A stretch of 64,000 nt of DNA from Patiriisocius_A hiemis (GCF_031846325.1 NZ_JAVRHZ010000003.1:1-64000); one strand, 5' to 3'. Counted from the stretch's first letter, positions 49,557 to 59,168 are shown. Notes: a model not told the origin generated them from the letters alone. Program-made: numbers and translations.

Positions 49557-50789
49557 TTATCTAATTTTTAATGTTACAATTGTGATAATTGCCAGAAAAA
49601 TCCCAACAATCCAAAATCGTGTTACTATCTTACTTTCATGAAATCCTTTTACTTGATAATGATGATGTAATGGCGACATTCTAAAAATCCTTCTACCTGC
49701 ACCGTATTTCTTTTTAGTGTATTTAAACCAACTCACTTGCATTACAACTGAAAGGTTTTCCATTAAAAAGATTCCGCATAGAATTGGAATCAATAGTTCC
49801 TTTCTAATCGCTATTGCTATTACTGCGATAATACCGCCTATAGTTAAGCTTCCTGTATCACCCATAAAAACTTGTGCTGGATAGGTATTGTACCACAGGA
49901 ATCCAATAAGCGCTCCTACAAATGCTGTTATAAAAATGGTTAGTTCTCCTGTATTGGGTATATACATTACATTGAGATAGTCACTAAAAACTACATTACC
50001 AGAAATCCATGCAAACAATGCTAAGGTTATAGCAATTATAGCAGATGAGCCTGCAGCTAATCCATCAATACCATCGGTTAGATTAGCGCCATTTGATACT
50101 GCTGTAATAATGAATATTACAATAGGGATAAAAATGAGCCAGATGTAGTCTTTATAGTTTTCTCCTGCCCAAGAAATTAAGCTTTCATAATTAAATTCAT
50201 TTTGCTTTACGAAAGGGATGGTAGTAAGTAATGTTTTTTCTTCTGGATAAAATTCTCTAGGAGAATTTTGAGTAATGACTTCGGTAGAATTTACAGGATT
50301 TACAATTTCTCTTTTTACTGTTATATCTGGATGAAAATACATAATAGAACCTATAAAAATCCCAAGACCTACTTGCCCTATTACTTTAAATTTTCCAGGG
50401 AGTCCAGCTTTGTCATTTTTAAACTTTTTAAGATAATCGTCAATAAAACCAATAGTTCCCATCCATAAGGTTGTAACGATTAGCATGATTACGTAAATAT
50501 TTTCAAGCTTTGCTAGAAGCAACACAGGGATTAAAGTTGCCAAAATGATTATTACTCCACCCATTGTAGGAGTTCCTGCTTTTTCGTTTTGTCCAGCTAA
50601 ACCTAAGTCGCGAATGGTTTCTCCCATTTGCTTACGCTGCAAAAACTTAATAATTCTTTTTCCAAAAACAGTAGCTATAAACAAAGAGAGAATAACTGCC
50701 AAAGCTGCTCTAAAGGTTATAAAACCAAACAAGCTTGCTCCAGGCATCTGAAATTCTTTCTCTAAGTATTCAAATAAATAGTATAACAT
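49557..50789 (-). CDS. mraY: Phospho-N-acetylmuramoyl-pentapeptide-transferase
   Basis: 410 aa, ten membrane helices; makes lipid I. GTPTMGGVIIILA, FIDDYLKKFKNDKAGL with the catalytic Asp pair, NLTDGIDGLA, FMGDTGSLTIGG and the HHHYQVKGFHE block are all present. A 55-residue insertion of soluble sequence (about 145-205) between two helices is longer than in E. coli MraY, common in Bacteroidota. 3 bp after murE. Confidence 0.97.
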   Translation of the reverse strand: MLYYLFEYLEKEFQMPGASLFGFITFRAALAVILSLFIATVFGKRIIKFLQRKQMGETIRDLGLAGQNEKAGTPTMGGVIIILATLIPVLLLAKLENIYVIMLIVTTLWMGTIGFIDDYLKKFKNDKAGLPGKFKVIGQVGLGIFIGSIMYFHPDITVKREIVNPVNSTEVITQNSPREFYPEEKTLLTTIPFVKQNEFNYESLISWAGENYKDYIWLIFIPIVIFIITAVSNGANLTDGIDGLAAGSSAIIAITLALFAWISGNVVFSDYLNVMYIPNTGELTIFITAFVGALIGFLWYNTYPAQVFMGDTGSLTIGGIIAVIAIAIRKELLIPILCGIFLMENLSVVMQVSWFKYTKKKYGAGRRIFRMSPLHHHYQVKGFHESKIVTRFWIVGIFLAIITIVTLKIR

Positions 50790-50792
50790 TTG

Positions 50793-52259
50793 CTACTTTT
50801 TTAGGTTGGTTAATAGGTTGGTTACAATTTTAAAATCATCAAAGTCAAATCGCTCTCCATTAATTTCTTGATAGGTTTCGTGCCCCTTTCCAGCAATTAA
50901 AATGATATCGTTTTCCATAGCCATTTGACATGCTGTTTTAATAGCCTGTTTCCTATCTGTTATGGAAAGCATCTTTTTAAAGTTTTCTGGAGAGACCCCA
51001 GATTCTATTTCTTCAATTATAGTATCTGGATTTTCGGTCCTAGGGTTATCGCTTGTAAAAATTACTTTGGTACTTAGTTGTGAAGCTATGTTGCCCATTT
51101 TTGGACGCTTAGTAGCGTCTCTATCGCCACCACAACCTACAACCGTGATAAGTTCTTCATTCCCAGTTCTAATCGCATTAATAGTTTCTAGTACATTTTT
51201 TAAAGCATCTGGAGTGTGCGCATAATCCACAATTGCCGTAATTTTCTGTTCTCGTGAAACAGTATATTGAAATCTTCCAGAAACGCTTTCAAGAGTGCTT
51301 AGTTGTTGTAATAATTCAATAGTATCTACATCTAGTAATTTTGCTGAAGCATAGATAGCAAGAACGTTGTATGCATTAAAGTTGCCTATGAGTTTTACCC
51401 ATAATTCATGACTTTCTATCTTAAGCAAGAGACCTCCAAAATGATTTTCTAGTACATGTGCTTTATAATCAGCAATGCTTTTTAATGCGTAGGTATATTT
51501 TTTTGAGTTTGTATTCTGAAGCATAAAAGCCCCATTCTTATCGTCTATATTTACTAATGAAAAAGCATTCTTTGGTAAATCATCAAAAAACTGTTTTTTT
51601 ACATTTCGGTATTCTGCAAAATCTTTATGATAATCTAGATGATCATGAGAAAGATTTGTAAAAATTCCTCCATCAAACCTAAGTGCTTCAGTTCGCTTTT
51701 GGGCAATTCCATGAGAGCTCACTTCCATAAAACAGTACTCTATTCCAGCATCTACCATGGCTCTTAAGTACTTATTAATGGTAAGTGAATCTGGCGTTGT
51801 ATGAGTAGCTTTATACTCTTTTGCACCTATCATAACTTTTACCGTAGAGAGTAATCCACAAGTATAGCCTAAGCCTAAAAAAAGATTATACAATAAAGTT
51901 GTAATCGTTGTTTTACCATTTGTGCCCGTAGCCCCAATTAACATTATTTCTTCTGAAGGGTTCTCGTAATAATTGGCTGCCATAATTGCAAGTGCTTGCT
52001 GGCTATCTGCAACCTCAACATAGGTTACTCCATTAACCATTTGTTCTGGTAATACCTCGCAAATAATAGCAATAGCTCCTTGATCTACTGCTTTTTTAAT
52101 ATACTCATGTCCATCACTAATAGTACCCTTAATAGCTACAAAGACATCATCTAATCCTATTTTTCTAGAATCAAAATGTAACTCCCTAATAGCCGTAGCA
52201 GTATTTCCCACTACTTTTTCTAAGGTTACTTTATACAATATGTCTTTTAATACTATCAC
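50793..52259 (-). CDS. murE: UDP-MurNAc-tripeptide synthetase (MurE)
   Basis: 488 aa. Adds the third residue, expected to be meso-diaminopimelate: the DNPRTENPD motif near residue 405 is the DAP-type signature. ATP loop GATGTNGKTTITTLLY, VDYAHTPDAL. Overlaps the penicillin-binding-protein gene by 4 bases. Confidence 0.97.
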   Translation of the reverse strand: MIVLKDILYKVTLEKVVGNTATAIRELHFDSRKIGLDDVFVAIKGTISDGHEYIKKAVDQGAIAIICEVLPEQMVNGVTYVEVADSQQALAIMAANYYENPSEEIMLIGATGTNGKTTITTLLYNLFLGLGYTCGLLSTVKVMIGAKEYKATHTTPDSLTINKYLRAMVDAGIEYCFMEVSSHGIAQKRTEALRFDGGIFTNLSHDHLDYHKDFAEYRNVKKQFFDDLPKNAFSLVNIDDKNGAFMLQNTNSKKYTYALKSIADYKAHVLENHFGGLLLKIESHELWVKLIGNFNAYNVLAIYASAKLLDVDTIELLQQLSTLESVSGRFQYTVSREQKITAIVDYAHTPDALKNVLETINAIRTGNEELITVVGCGGDRDATKRPKMGNIASQLSTKVIFTSDNPRTENPDTIIEEIESGVSPENFKKMLSITDRKQAIKTACQMAMENDIILIAGKGHETYQEINGERFDFDDFKIVTNLLTNLKK

Positions 52260-54259
52260 GATAAATTAAGTACTATTTGTTGTCCGTTTTTTATAGGTGC
52301 TCCACTTGGTATGGATTGTTCTTTTACAGTACCATTCCCAACTACTCTTACTTTTAACCCAAGGTTTTCCAGAAGCGCTACTGCATCCATGCCAGCCATT
52401 CCTTTTACCTGTGGGACTTTTTGAGTAGTTTTCCCAGCTTTTTCATAGTATGATTCAAAGTCATTTACTATAATTTCATCTTCTTTATCTATATCTACTA
52501 CCTCTGCTCTTAAAGGAGAGTCGGTAAAAATTTTTTGTGCAATTCTTTTAAATACAGGCCCAGTAACATCTGCCCCATAGTAGCCCTTTTTAGTACTAGG
52601 TTTGTGTATAACTACAATGCAAGAATATTTTGGATTATCTGCAGGAAAATAGCCTGCAAAAGACGATACGTACTTTCTATCCTTTTCCCATTCAGCAGTA
52701 TTGGCATACTCTGTTCTTGCTGTTCCTGTTTTACCAGCCATAGAGAAATATTCAGAATACAATCCATCACCTGTTCCTCTTTTTACTACGTTTTCTAATA
52801 TTGTTTGAATTTTTCCAATCGTAGCTTTTGATGCAATTTGATTGTCTATTACTTCTGTATCAAAATCCTCTATTACTTGATTCCAAGCTCTTACCTCTTT
52901 TATAAATAATGGCTTTACCATTTTACCATCATTAGCAATTGCATTGTAAAAGGTTAAAAGCTGTAAAGGCGTCATCTCCAAGTTATATCCATACGACATA
53001 GATGGCAAAGCATTTCTACTCCAAAACTCATCCCCTTTCTCATAAATTACAGGCTTTCCTTCTCCTTTAATTGGAATACCAATTCTTTTATTAAGGCCCC
53101 AGTCTTTTAGCTTATCTGTAAACTTTTTGGGATTGTCTTTGTAAGCTTCATTAATTAGACGAGCCAATCCGATATTTGAAGAAACTTCTAGTGCTCTCGC
53201 TGCTGAAATTTTTCCGTAGCCGCCATTTTTAGAATCTGAAATAGTGCGACCATACATTCTGATTTTTCCTTTTTCAGTATCAACTATAGTAGAAGTGTCA
53301 ATTACTTTTTGGTCTAGAGCAACTGTCATCGCAATAGTTTTAAAAGTAGAACCAGGCTCCGAAGATTCTCCTACTGCATAATTAAGGCGTTCGTAATAGG
53401 TGCCATTTCTGCTTCTTCCTAAATTAGAGACCGCTTTAATCTCTCCTGTTTTTACTTCCATTACAATCACACTACCGTGATCTGCCTCATAATACTCCAA
53501 TTGTTTAAGTAAGGCGTGATGTGCAATATCTTGGATATTTACATTAATTGTAGACATTACATCGTATCCATCTTGGGGCTCTACTTCGTTATCATCATAG
53601 ACAGGCTTCCATTGTCCTTTTGCAATCTTTTGTTTAAGCCTATGACCTTCTTTTCCGTTTAAATATTCATGGAATGCACCTTCTAGACCAACTGCATAGT
53701 AGCCTGGTCTATTTTTTGCTTCGTCACCTACAAGACGCGCTCCTATTTTACCCATTGGATGTTCACGTACTGTTCTTTGCTCGACAATAATTCCACCCTT
53801 ATACGGTCCTTTATTAAACAGCGGCATATTTTTAACTTGTACGTAATCTGAATAGCCCAAATTTTTAGCAACAGATAAGTACCTGTTTTTATTAGCCCGT
53901 GCTTTTCTGAATAGATTTTGGTAATAAGAAGCAGGCCTATTGAATAATTTTCCAAGTTTTTTTGAAAGCGGAACTAAATGCTCTTTAAAATCTGCTGAAG
54001 AAACCGTAACTGCATCAAAACGTATATCGTATTTAGGCACAGAACTCGCAAGAAGACTTCCATCATCTGCATAGACATTACCACGATTGGCAGGGATTGT
54101 GAAGTTTTTAGTTGTATTTTTTTCAGCTAACGCACGATACTTCTCGCCATCCACAAACTGGATATCTGCAAGCTTAATAGCTATAAGTATCGCAAAGACA
54201 AACATACTCCCAGCGATAAAATATAAGCGGTTTAATATGTTCGTTTCTTTTTGAGACAC
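52256..54259 (-). CDS. ftsI: Septal transpeptidase FtsI/PBP3 with PASTA domain
   Basis: 667 aa class B penicillin-binding protein. One N-terminal helix (about 10-30), dimerisation domain, transpeptidase with STFK (SxxK), SSN and KTGT motifs, then one PASTA domain at the C end (VPQVKGMAGMDAVALLENLGLKVRVVG). The PASTA domain is absent in E. coli FtsI and present in many Bacteroidota and Gram-positives. Partner of FtsW. 4 bp after ftsL and 4-base overlap with murE. Confidence 0.95.
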   Translation of the reverse strand: MSQKETNILNRLYFIAGSMFVFAILIAIKLADIQFVDGEKYRALAEKNTTKNFTIPANRGNVYADDGSLLASSVPKYDIRFDAVTVSSADFKEHLVPLSKKLGKLFNRPASYYQNLFRKARANKNRYLSVAKNLGYSDYVQVKNMPLFNKGPYKGGIIVEQRTVREHPMGKIGARLVGDEAKNRPGYYAVGLEGAFHEYLNGKEGHRLKQKIAKGQWKPVYDDNEVEPQDGYDVMSTINVNIQDIAHHALLKQLEYYEADHGSVIVMEVKTGEIKAVSNLGRSRNGTYYERLNYAVGESSEPGSTFKTIAMTVALDQKVIDTSTIVDTEKGKIRMYGRTISDSKNGGYGKISAARALEVSSNIGLARLINEAYKDNPKKFTDKLKDWGLNKRIGIPIKGEGKPVIYEKGDEFWSRNALPSMSYGYNLEMTPLQLLTFYNAIANDGKMVKPLFIKEVRAWNQVIEDFDTEVIDNQIASKATIGKIQTILENVVKRGTGDGLYSEYFSMAGKTGTARTEYANTAEWEKDRKYVSSFAGYFPADNPKYSCIVVIHKPSTKKGYYGADVTGPVFKRIAQKIFTDSPLRAEVVDIDKEDEIIVNDFESYYEKAGKTTQKVPQVKGMAGMDAVALLENLGLKVRVVGNGTVKEQSIPSGAPIKNGQQIVLNLS

Positions 54260-54263
54260 CGCG

Positions 54264-54581
54264 CTACTTTTTTGTTGTTATCTTTAGTACTTGAGGCGGC
54301 AGGACAGAAGGTTGTAATCCTCTTTTTTCCATCGCCTTTGTTATCTTGGTTTCCATCTTGGATTGCATAAGTTGCTTCCGCACATCCAGGTATTCACTCT
54401 TAAGCTCCTTTACATCATTGCTTAGTTTTGCAATACGATGCACTTTTTTGTCTGCTGAGTGTGAACTAGCAATCATAATAAGCGCCAGAAATGAAAGAAA
54501 AATGATAAATCGCCAGTTTCTAAAAGCATCATCGCTTACAAGAAATTTCCCTTTTAATATGTTGTAAAAATTTTTTTTCAA
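54264..54581 (-). CDS. FtsL-like division protein
   Basis: 105 aa: basic cytoplasmic end, one membrane helix (IIFLSFLALIMIAS, about 25-40), then a coiled coil with heptads (VHRIAKLSNDVKELKSEYLDVRKQL). Weak sequence conservation is normal for FtsL; the position between rsmH and ftsI and the topology support the call. Confidence 0.82.
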   Translation of the reverse strand: MKKNFYNILKGKFLVSDDAFRNWRFIIFLSFLALIMIASSHSADKKVHRIAKLSNDVKELKSEYLDVRKQLMQSKMETKITKAMEKRGLQPSVLPPQVLKITTKK

Positions 54582-54584
54582 CGG

Positions 54585-55481
54585 TTACAATTTTTTTGCA
54601 ATTCTTAGTTTCGCACTTCTAGCTCTATTATTTGTTTTAATTTCTTCTTCACTAGGAATAATAAATTTTCCAACAGGTTTTAGCGGAACTTCCACTCTAC
54701 CAAAAACGTCTTTCTCTGGTTCTCCTTCAAACATTCCATTTCTCATAAAACGTTTTACCAACCTATCTTCAAGAGAATGGTAACTTATTAAACTTAGTCT
54801 ACCTTCCTTTTTTAACACCTCAACACTTTGCATTAAAAACTCTTTTAATGCGTCTAACTCTTGGTTTACTTCAATACGGATAGCTTGATACACTTGAGCT
54901 AAAATTTTATTCTCTTTATGTTTTGGTAAAAACCTCCCTAATGCTTTTTTTAATTGTTCGCTAGACTTAATAGGTTCATTTTGCCTTGCTTCACAGATTA
55001 CTCGTGCCATACCAGCTGCAGCTCTTAACTCTCCATATTGTGACAAAACACTTCTAAGTTTTGCCTCTTCATAAGCATTTACTACATCGTAGGCCGAAAA
55101 ACTATCATTTTGATTCATTCGCATATCTAGCTCAGCTTCAAAACGAGTAGAAAATCCTCTTTCTGCAACATCAAACTGATGTGACGAAACACCAAAGTCT
55201 CCCAGTATACCATCTACTTCAGTAATACCATAAAACCTTAAAAAGCGCTTGAGAAACCTAAAATTTTCATTTATTAATAAAAACCTTGAGTCATCGATAG
55301 CATTCTCAAGCGCATCTGTATCTTGGTCAAAGGCAATGAGCTTTCCATTCTCATTTAACCTATTTAATATTTCCCGAGAGTGCCCTCCTCCTCCAAAAGT
55401 GACATCTACATATACGCCTTCTGGATTAATTGCTAACCCATCTACGGTTTCGTTTAGTAAGACTGGATTATGATATTCCAT
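54585..55481 (-). CDS. rsmH: 16S rRNA (cytosine-1402-N4)-methyltransferase
   Basis: 298 aa from MEYHNPVLLNETVDGL at 55481 (an upstream ATG at 55496 adds five residues). SAM-binding GVYVDVTFGGGGHSREIL, LGVSSHQFDVAERGFS, DMRMNQ, and the ISYHSLEDRLVKRF block near the C end. The start overlaps the end of mraZ by 14 bases. Confidence 0.96.
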   Translation of the reverse strand: MEYHNPVLLNETVDGLAINPEGVYVDVTFGGGGHSREILNRLNENGKLIAFDQDTDALENAIDDSRFLLINENFRFLKRFLRFYGITEVDGILGDFGVSSHQFDVAERGFSTRFEAELDMRMNQNDSFSAYDVVNAYEEAKLRSVLSQYGELRAAAGMARVICEARQNEPIKSSEQLKKALGRFLPKHKENKILAQVYQAIRIEVNQELDALKEFLMQSVEVLKKEGRLSLISYHSLEDRLVKRFMRNGMFEGEPEKDVFGRVEVPLKPVGKFIIPSEEEIKTNNRARSAKLRIAKKL

Positions 55482-55938
55482 CAATTGTGTTAGCATCTCC
55501 CATTACATCTTCAGCCAGATCTGCAAAATCATTGGCAGCATCATTAATGGCTTGTTCGTATTTATTTTTATCCCAAATCTCAACGATATTAATAGCCGAA
55601 GAGACAACAACCTCTTTATCAATACCTGCAAAAACAGCTAAATCTTTAGGAATATTTAATCTCCCCGTACTATCAAGATTTACAGTTTTTACTCCTGCTG
55701 TAAAACGACGAATAAAATCTACATTCTTCCTATTAAACCTGTTTAGCGCATTCATCTTTTCCATGAGCGCATTCCACTCTTTCATTGGGTACAATTCAAG
55801 ACAATTTTGAAAAACTGCACGCTTAATCACAAAACCATCTGCTAAAGCAGGGTTCAATTGTTTTTTTAACGCATTAGGAACCATCACACGTCCTTTGACG
55901 TCTGCTTTACATTCGTATGTTCCTATAAGATTGAGCAT
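55468..55938 (-). CDS. mraZ: Transcriptional regulator MraZ
   Basis: 156 aa, two SpoVT/AbrB-like DNA-binding repeats: GTYECKADVKGRVMVPNAL at the N end and TGRLNIPKDLAVFAGIDKEVVVSSAINIVEIWDK at about 95-130. MraZ represses the dcw cluster in E. coli and activates it in Mollicutes. It is the first gene of this cluster, and box-like repeats lie in its own promoter (55985-56037). Confidence 0.96.
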   Translation of the reverse strand: MLNLIGTYECKADVKGRVMVPNALKKQLNPALADGFVIKRAVFQNCLELYPMKEWNALMEKMNALNRFNRKNVDFIRRFTAGVKTVNLDSTGRLNIPKDLAVFAGIDKEVVVSSAINIVEIWDKNKYEQAINDAANDFADLAEDVMGDANTIDGIS

Positions 55939-55970
55939 TACAATTTAATTGTATTGATTGGTTGTAGATT

Positions 55971-56037
55971 CAAATATAAATAAGTTTTACCACTTTATTC
56001 CACATTTTACCACTTTGTTGATAAGTTTTACCACTAA
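55971..56037 (-). promoter_or_regulatory. mraZ promoter overlapped by MraZ-box-like repeats
   Basis: The -7 element TATATTTG is at 55978-55971. On the minus strand GTGG begins at 56034, 56013, 56003 and 55993; the last three have a 10-bp period, as AAAGTGG-TAA, AATGTGG-AAT, AAAGTGG-TAA. This matches the Mollicutes box AAAGTG[T/G]N3 and the 10-bp period of E. coli GTGGGN5 repeats. The last boxes cover the -33 region, so MraZ binding would block or alter polymerase access. A DnaA-box-like TTATCAACA (56024-56016) lies between the first two. From 56038 to 56247 I see only a -7-like TATTTTTG (56216-56223) for the next gene. Confidence 0.75.
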
Positions 56038-56247
56038 CGGAATTTAAAGGGTATATAGTGCCTTTGTTTGTTAAAAACTTAGTAATTTGTATGCAATTGA
56101 AAGGAAAGATTATAAAGATTGACTACTTGTTTCTATAGCATTGTAGTTTAATTTGATGCTGATTATTTTAATTACACAGAATAACAACCAATAGCTTTAA
56201 CAATTAAAAAAAGTGTATTTTTGTCGAGTTATTGCACACAACCATAT

Positions 56248-57012
56248 ATGGCAGAAACTTTAAAGAAAGAGGGAAAATTTACGTATTTAGAATTGGGCGA
56301 AGGCACTCCTATTATAATCTTACATGGACTTATGGGAGGGCTTAGTAATTTTGACGGGGTTTCTAATTTTTTTCCTGAAAAAGGCTACAAAATTTTAATT
56401 CCAGAGCTGCCTATCTATAAAATGACAGTTCTCAAAACCAATGTGAAGAATTTTGCTAAATATGTAAAAGATTTTATTGACCATACTGGTAATGAAGACG
56501 TTATTTTATTAGGCAATTCACTTGGTGGACATATAGGATTATTATGTACAAAGCTATTTCCAGAAAAAATAAAAGCGCTTGTAATCACAGGAAGTTCTGG
56601 ATTATATGAAAGTGCTATGGGAGAAAGTTATCCTAAAAGAGGAGACCGCGATTACATTCAGAAAAAAGCTGAGAACGTTTTTTATGACCCTACTGTTGCA
56701 ACCAAAGAAATTGTAGATGATGTATATGATACAGTTAATGACCGCAATAAACTAATACGTACACTTGCAATTGCTAAAAGCGCCATACGTCATAACATGG
56801 CAAAAGACCTACCATCAATGAAAACTCCTACTTGTATTATATGGGGTAAAAATGATAATGTAACTCCTCCAGAAGTTGCAGATGAGTTTCATGAATTACT
56901 ACCAGACTCTAATCTTTATTGGATAGACAAATGTGGCCATGCCGCAATGATGGAACACCCAGACACCTTTAATGATTTACTGTACGCTTGGCTACAAGAA
57001 CGTAAATTTTAG
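56248..57012 (+). CDS. Alpha/beta hydrolase
   Basis: 254 aa from ATG 56248 (MAETLKKEGKFTYLELGEG). HGLMGGLSNF oxyanion region, nucleophile Ser in LLGNSLGGHIG, acid D in WGKNDNVTPP and catalytic His in DKCGHAAMMEHP complete the triad. Substrate not known. Followed 11 bp later by engB. Confidence 0.88.
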   Translation: MAETLKKEGKFTYLELGEGTPIIILHGLMGGLSNFDGVSNFFPEKGYKILIPELPIYKMTVLKTNVKNFAKYVKDFIDHTGNEDVILLGNSLGGHIGLLCTKLFPEKIKALVITGSSGLYESAMGESYPKRGDRDYIQKKAENVFYDPTVATKEIVDDVYDTVNDRNKLIRTLAIAKSAIRHNMAKDLPSMKTPTCIIWGKNDNVTPPEVADEFHELLPDSNLYWIDKCGHAAMMEHPDTFNDLLYAWLQERKF

Positions 57013-57023
57013 ACTAAAATAGT

Positions 57024-57632
57024 ATGCATATTAAATCTGCTGAATTTGTAATGAGCAATAGCGATGTTGCAAAATGCCCAAAGAACAAGTTGCCAGAATA
57101 TGCTTTTATTGGCAGGTCTAATGTGGGCAAATCTTCACTCATTAATATGTTGATGCAGCGAAAAAGTTTAGCTAAAACTTCTGGAAGACCAGGTAAAACA
57201 CAGCTTATTAACCATTTTCTAATTAATAAAAATTGGTATTTGGTAGATTTGCCTGGATATGGATATGCTAGAGTAAGTAAAAAAGCCAAAAAGACCTTTC
57301 AAAAATTTATTACCAACTATTTTGAAAAAAGAAAGCAATTAGTTTCTGCATTTGTATTAGTAGACTGTAGGCATGAACCACAACCTATTGATTTAGAATT
57401 TATGCAATATTTAGGCGAAGGGCAAATTCCTTTTTCTATAATTTTTACTAAAGGCGATAAACTTAAACCCAATGCACTTACAAGAAATATTGAAGCTTAC
57501 AAAACCAAGCTACTAGAGCAATGGGAAGAGATACCTAATTATTTTATTACTTCTTCTACTAACGCTATGGGCCGAGATGAACTACTCGGTTATATTGGTG
57601 AGATAAACCAGAGTGTTAACGCAGTATTATAA
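57024..57632 (+). CDS. engB: Ribosome biogenesis GTPase EngB/YsxC
   Basis: 202 aa. GTPase needed for 50S assembly. G1 GRSNVGKSSL, G2 TSGRPGKTQ, G3 DLPGYGYA, G4 TKGD (FTKGDKL), G5 near TSST. Start MHIKSAEFVMS is the only good one. The sulfotransferase gene follows 12 bp downstream. Confidence 0.96.
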   Translation: MHIKSAEFVMSNSDVAKCPKNKLPEYAFIGRSNVGKSSLINMLMQRKSLAKTSGRPGKTQLINHFLINKNWYLVDLPGYGYARVSKKAKKTFQKFITNYFEKRKQLVSAFVLVDCRHEPQPIDLEFMQYLGEGQIPFSIIFTKGDKLKPNALTRNIEAYKTKLLEQWEEIPNYFITSSTNAMGRDELLGYIGEINQSVNAVL

Positions 57633-57644
57633 TAGGCATACCTC

Positions 57645-58460
57645 ATGAAAGTAGATTTTTTACTTATTGGAGCTGCTAAATCTGCAACTACCAGCCTTTG
57701 TAACGCCTTAACACAACATCCAGATATCTGTTTTAGTGAACCAAAAGAACCGCAGTTTTTCAGCGAAAGTAATTGGAGGGATAAACTAGACTCATATCAC
57801 TCTTTGTTTAAAAAGAATACAAAACTATACGGAGAAGGCTCAACAAATTATTCTAAGCATCCACACTACAACAAAAACATTCATAATGATATTTATGAGT
57901 ATAATCCAGAAATGAAGATTATATACATCATGAGAAACCCTGTAGATCGCATCATCTCGTATTATACTCATACTTACAATAGAGGACATGAAACTATAGA
58001 AAACATAAATAATGCTGTGTTAAATAACATTCATTATATAGATACAGGAAAATACGCAATGCAAATTAAGCCTTATCAAGAATTATTTGGTGAAGAAAAT
58101 GTATTACTATTATTTTTTGAAGACTTTATAAAATCCTACCAACAAGTATTGGATTCAATTTTCGAATTTTTAGATATTGATGCTATCGAAGTAGATGAAA
58201 AATATTTGAATGCTAATAAAAGTTTTGACAAACGTGTGCTTCATCACAAATATGATAATCCTAAAACTATTTTTGAGAAGGTTAAAAAGGTTTTACTTAT
58301 TCTAAAAAATTACACCTATAGTCCAAAATTTATTGACAAAAAACCTATTCTAACTAGAGAAACAAAACAATATATAATTAATCACGTCTCTAAAGATATC
58401 AATGAAATAGAAATAATGACTGGAAGGGATTTGTCACATTGGTTAAAAATAAAGTCTTAG
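57645..58460 (+). CDS. PAPS-dependent sulfotransferase domain protein
   Basis: 271 aa. The 5'-phosphosulfate loop LIGAAKSATTSLCNAL (about 6-21) and the 3'-phosphate motif IMRNPVDRIISYYTHTYN (about 100-117) are both present, as in heparan-type sulfotransferases. It probably sulfates a carbohydrate or surface polymer; the acceptor is unknown. No signal peptide. Placed after the housekeeping gene engB, it could be acquired, but base use looks ordinary. Confidence 0.88.
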   Translation: MKVDFLLIGAAKSATTSLCNALTQHPDICFSEPKEPQFFSESNWRDKLDSYHSLFKKNTKLYGEGSTNYSKHPHYNKNIHNDIYEYNPEMKIIYIMRNPVDRIISYYTHTYNRGHETIENINNAVLNNIHYIDTGKYAMQIKPYQELFGEENVLLLFFEDFIKSYQQVLDSIFEFLDIDAIEVDEKYLNANKSFDKRVLHHKYDNPKTIFEKVKKVLLILKNYTYSPKFIDKKPILTRETKQYIINHVSKDINEIEIMTGRDLSHWLKIKS

Positions 58461-58465
58461 TAGAC

Positions 58466-58828
58466 TTATACCCTAAAAGAAGTTTCAATTAACCTAATTA
58501 ATTCTGAAGCTGTTTTAATTTGATTAAGTGTTTCAGTTGAAATAAAAACTTCTAAAGCTCCATTCTCTTCAGAAAGAATAACTGGAAAATCATATTTCGG
58601 CAACCACTTAGACTTATACTGCTTTAAAAATTCGTCTTTATGAAGAAAGACCATTTCTATCTCTGAGGACTCTCTAAAGTTTTTCCAAATTGTATTTTCA
58701 GAAAAAATTCCGAAGGTAATATCGCATAAATTACAATTATACGTAGCTGGACTTACCATTTTATGGGCAGAATCTAACAAGGCATTAATCTTGCCAGCAT
58801 TGGCATTATAAACAAAGATAAGTTTCAA
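58466..58828 (-). CDS. Small conserved protein with CxxC, beside gldC
   Basis: 120 aa, soluble. It starts MKLIFVYNANAGKINALLDSAHKMVSP, then has CNLC (about 32-35), then LHKDEFLKQYKSKWLPKYDFPVIL. No family recognised with confidence. It follows gldC by 4 bp on the same strand, so it is likely co-expressed with gldB-gldC. The CxxC might bind metal or be redox-active. Confidence 0.65.
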   Translation of the reverse strand: MKLIFVYNANAGKINALLDSAHKMVSPATYNCNLCDITFGIFSENTIWKNFRESSEIEMVFLHKDEFLKQYKSKWLPKYDFPVILSEENGALEVFISTETLNQIKTASELIRLIETSFRV

Positions 58829-58832
58829 GAAA

Positions 58833-59168
58833 CTATTCTTTTTTTAACTCTAGTTTTTCGGCAAAATAATCACAAAAATCCTTCATAGTATCTGTCATTT
58901 TTTGGTCATTTGTTGCGCGATTAAAAGTATCTGCCATAGCTGTTAATGTTTGATGGAAAAATATTTTCATTTCATCAAGAGGCATTTCTTTAGTCCATAA
59001 ATCAATACGAAGCGACTCTTTTGTTTTGTGATCCCATACAGAAACAAAAACCGCTTTTGCTTCTTCATTTTCTACACCTCCATCTTTTGCTGTCCAATGT
59101 AATTTTTCTGGTACTTTGTTTTCGTCTAGTGCTACGTCTATTAGTATTTGCGAATTATGCTTTGCCAT
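58833..59168 (-). CDS. gldC: Gliding motility protein GldC
   Basis: 111 aa. Matches GldC: SQILIDVALDENKVPEKLHWTAKDGG and EMPLDEMKIFFHQTLTAMADTF. In Flavobacterium johnsoniae it supports gliding, probably by aiding GldB. No signal peptide. The ATG overlaps the gldB stop by one base (TAATG). Confidence 0.93.
   Translation of the reverse strand: MAKHNSQILIDVALDENKVPEKLHWTAKDGGVENEEAKAVFVSVWDHKTKESLRIDLWTKEMPLDEMKIFFHQTLTAMADTFNRATNDQKMTDTMKDFCDYFAEKLELKKE

Noticed and set aside
55339..55810. Frames antisense to rsmH and mraZ
   Set aside because: Both conserved genes explain the region; the reverse frames have no family features.
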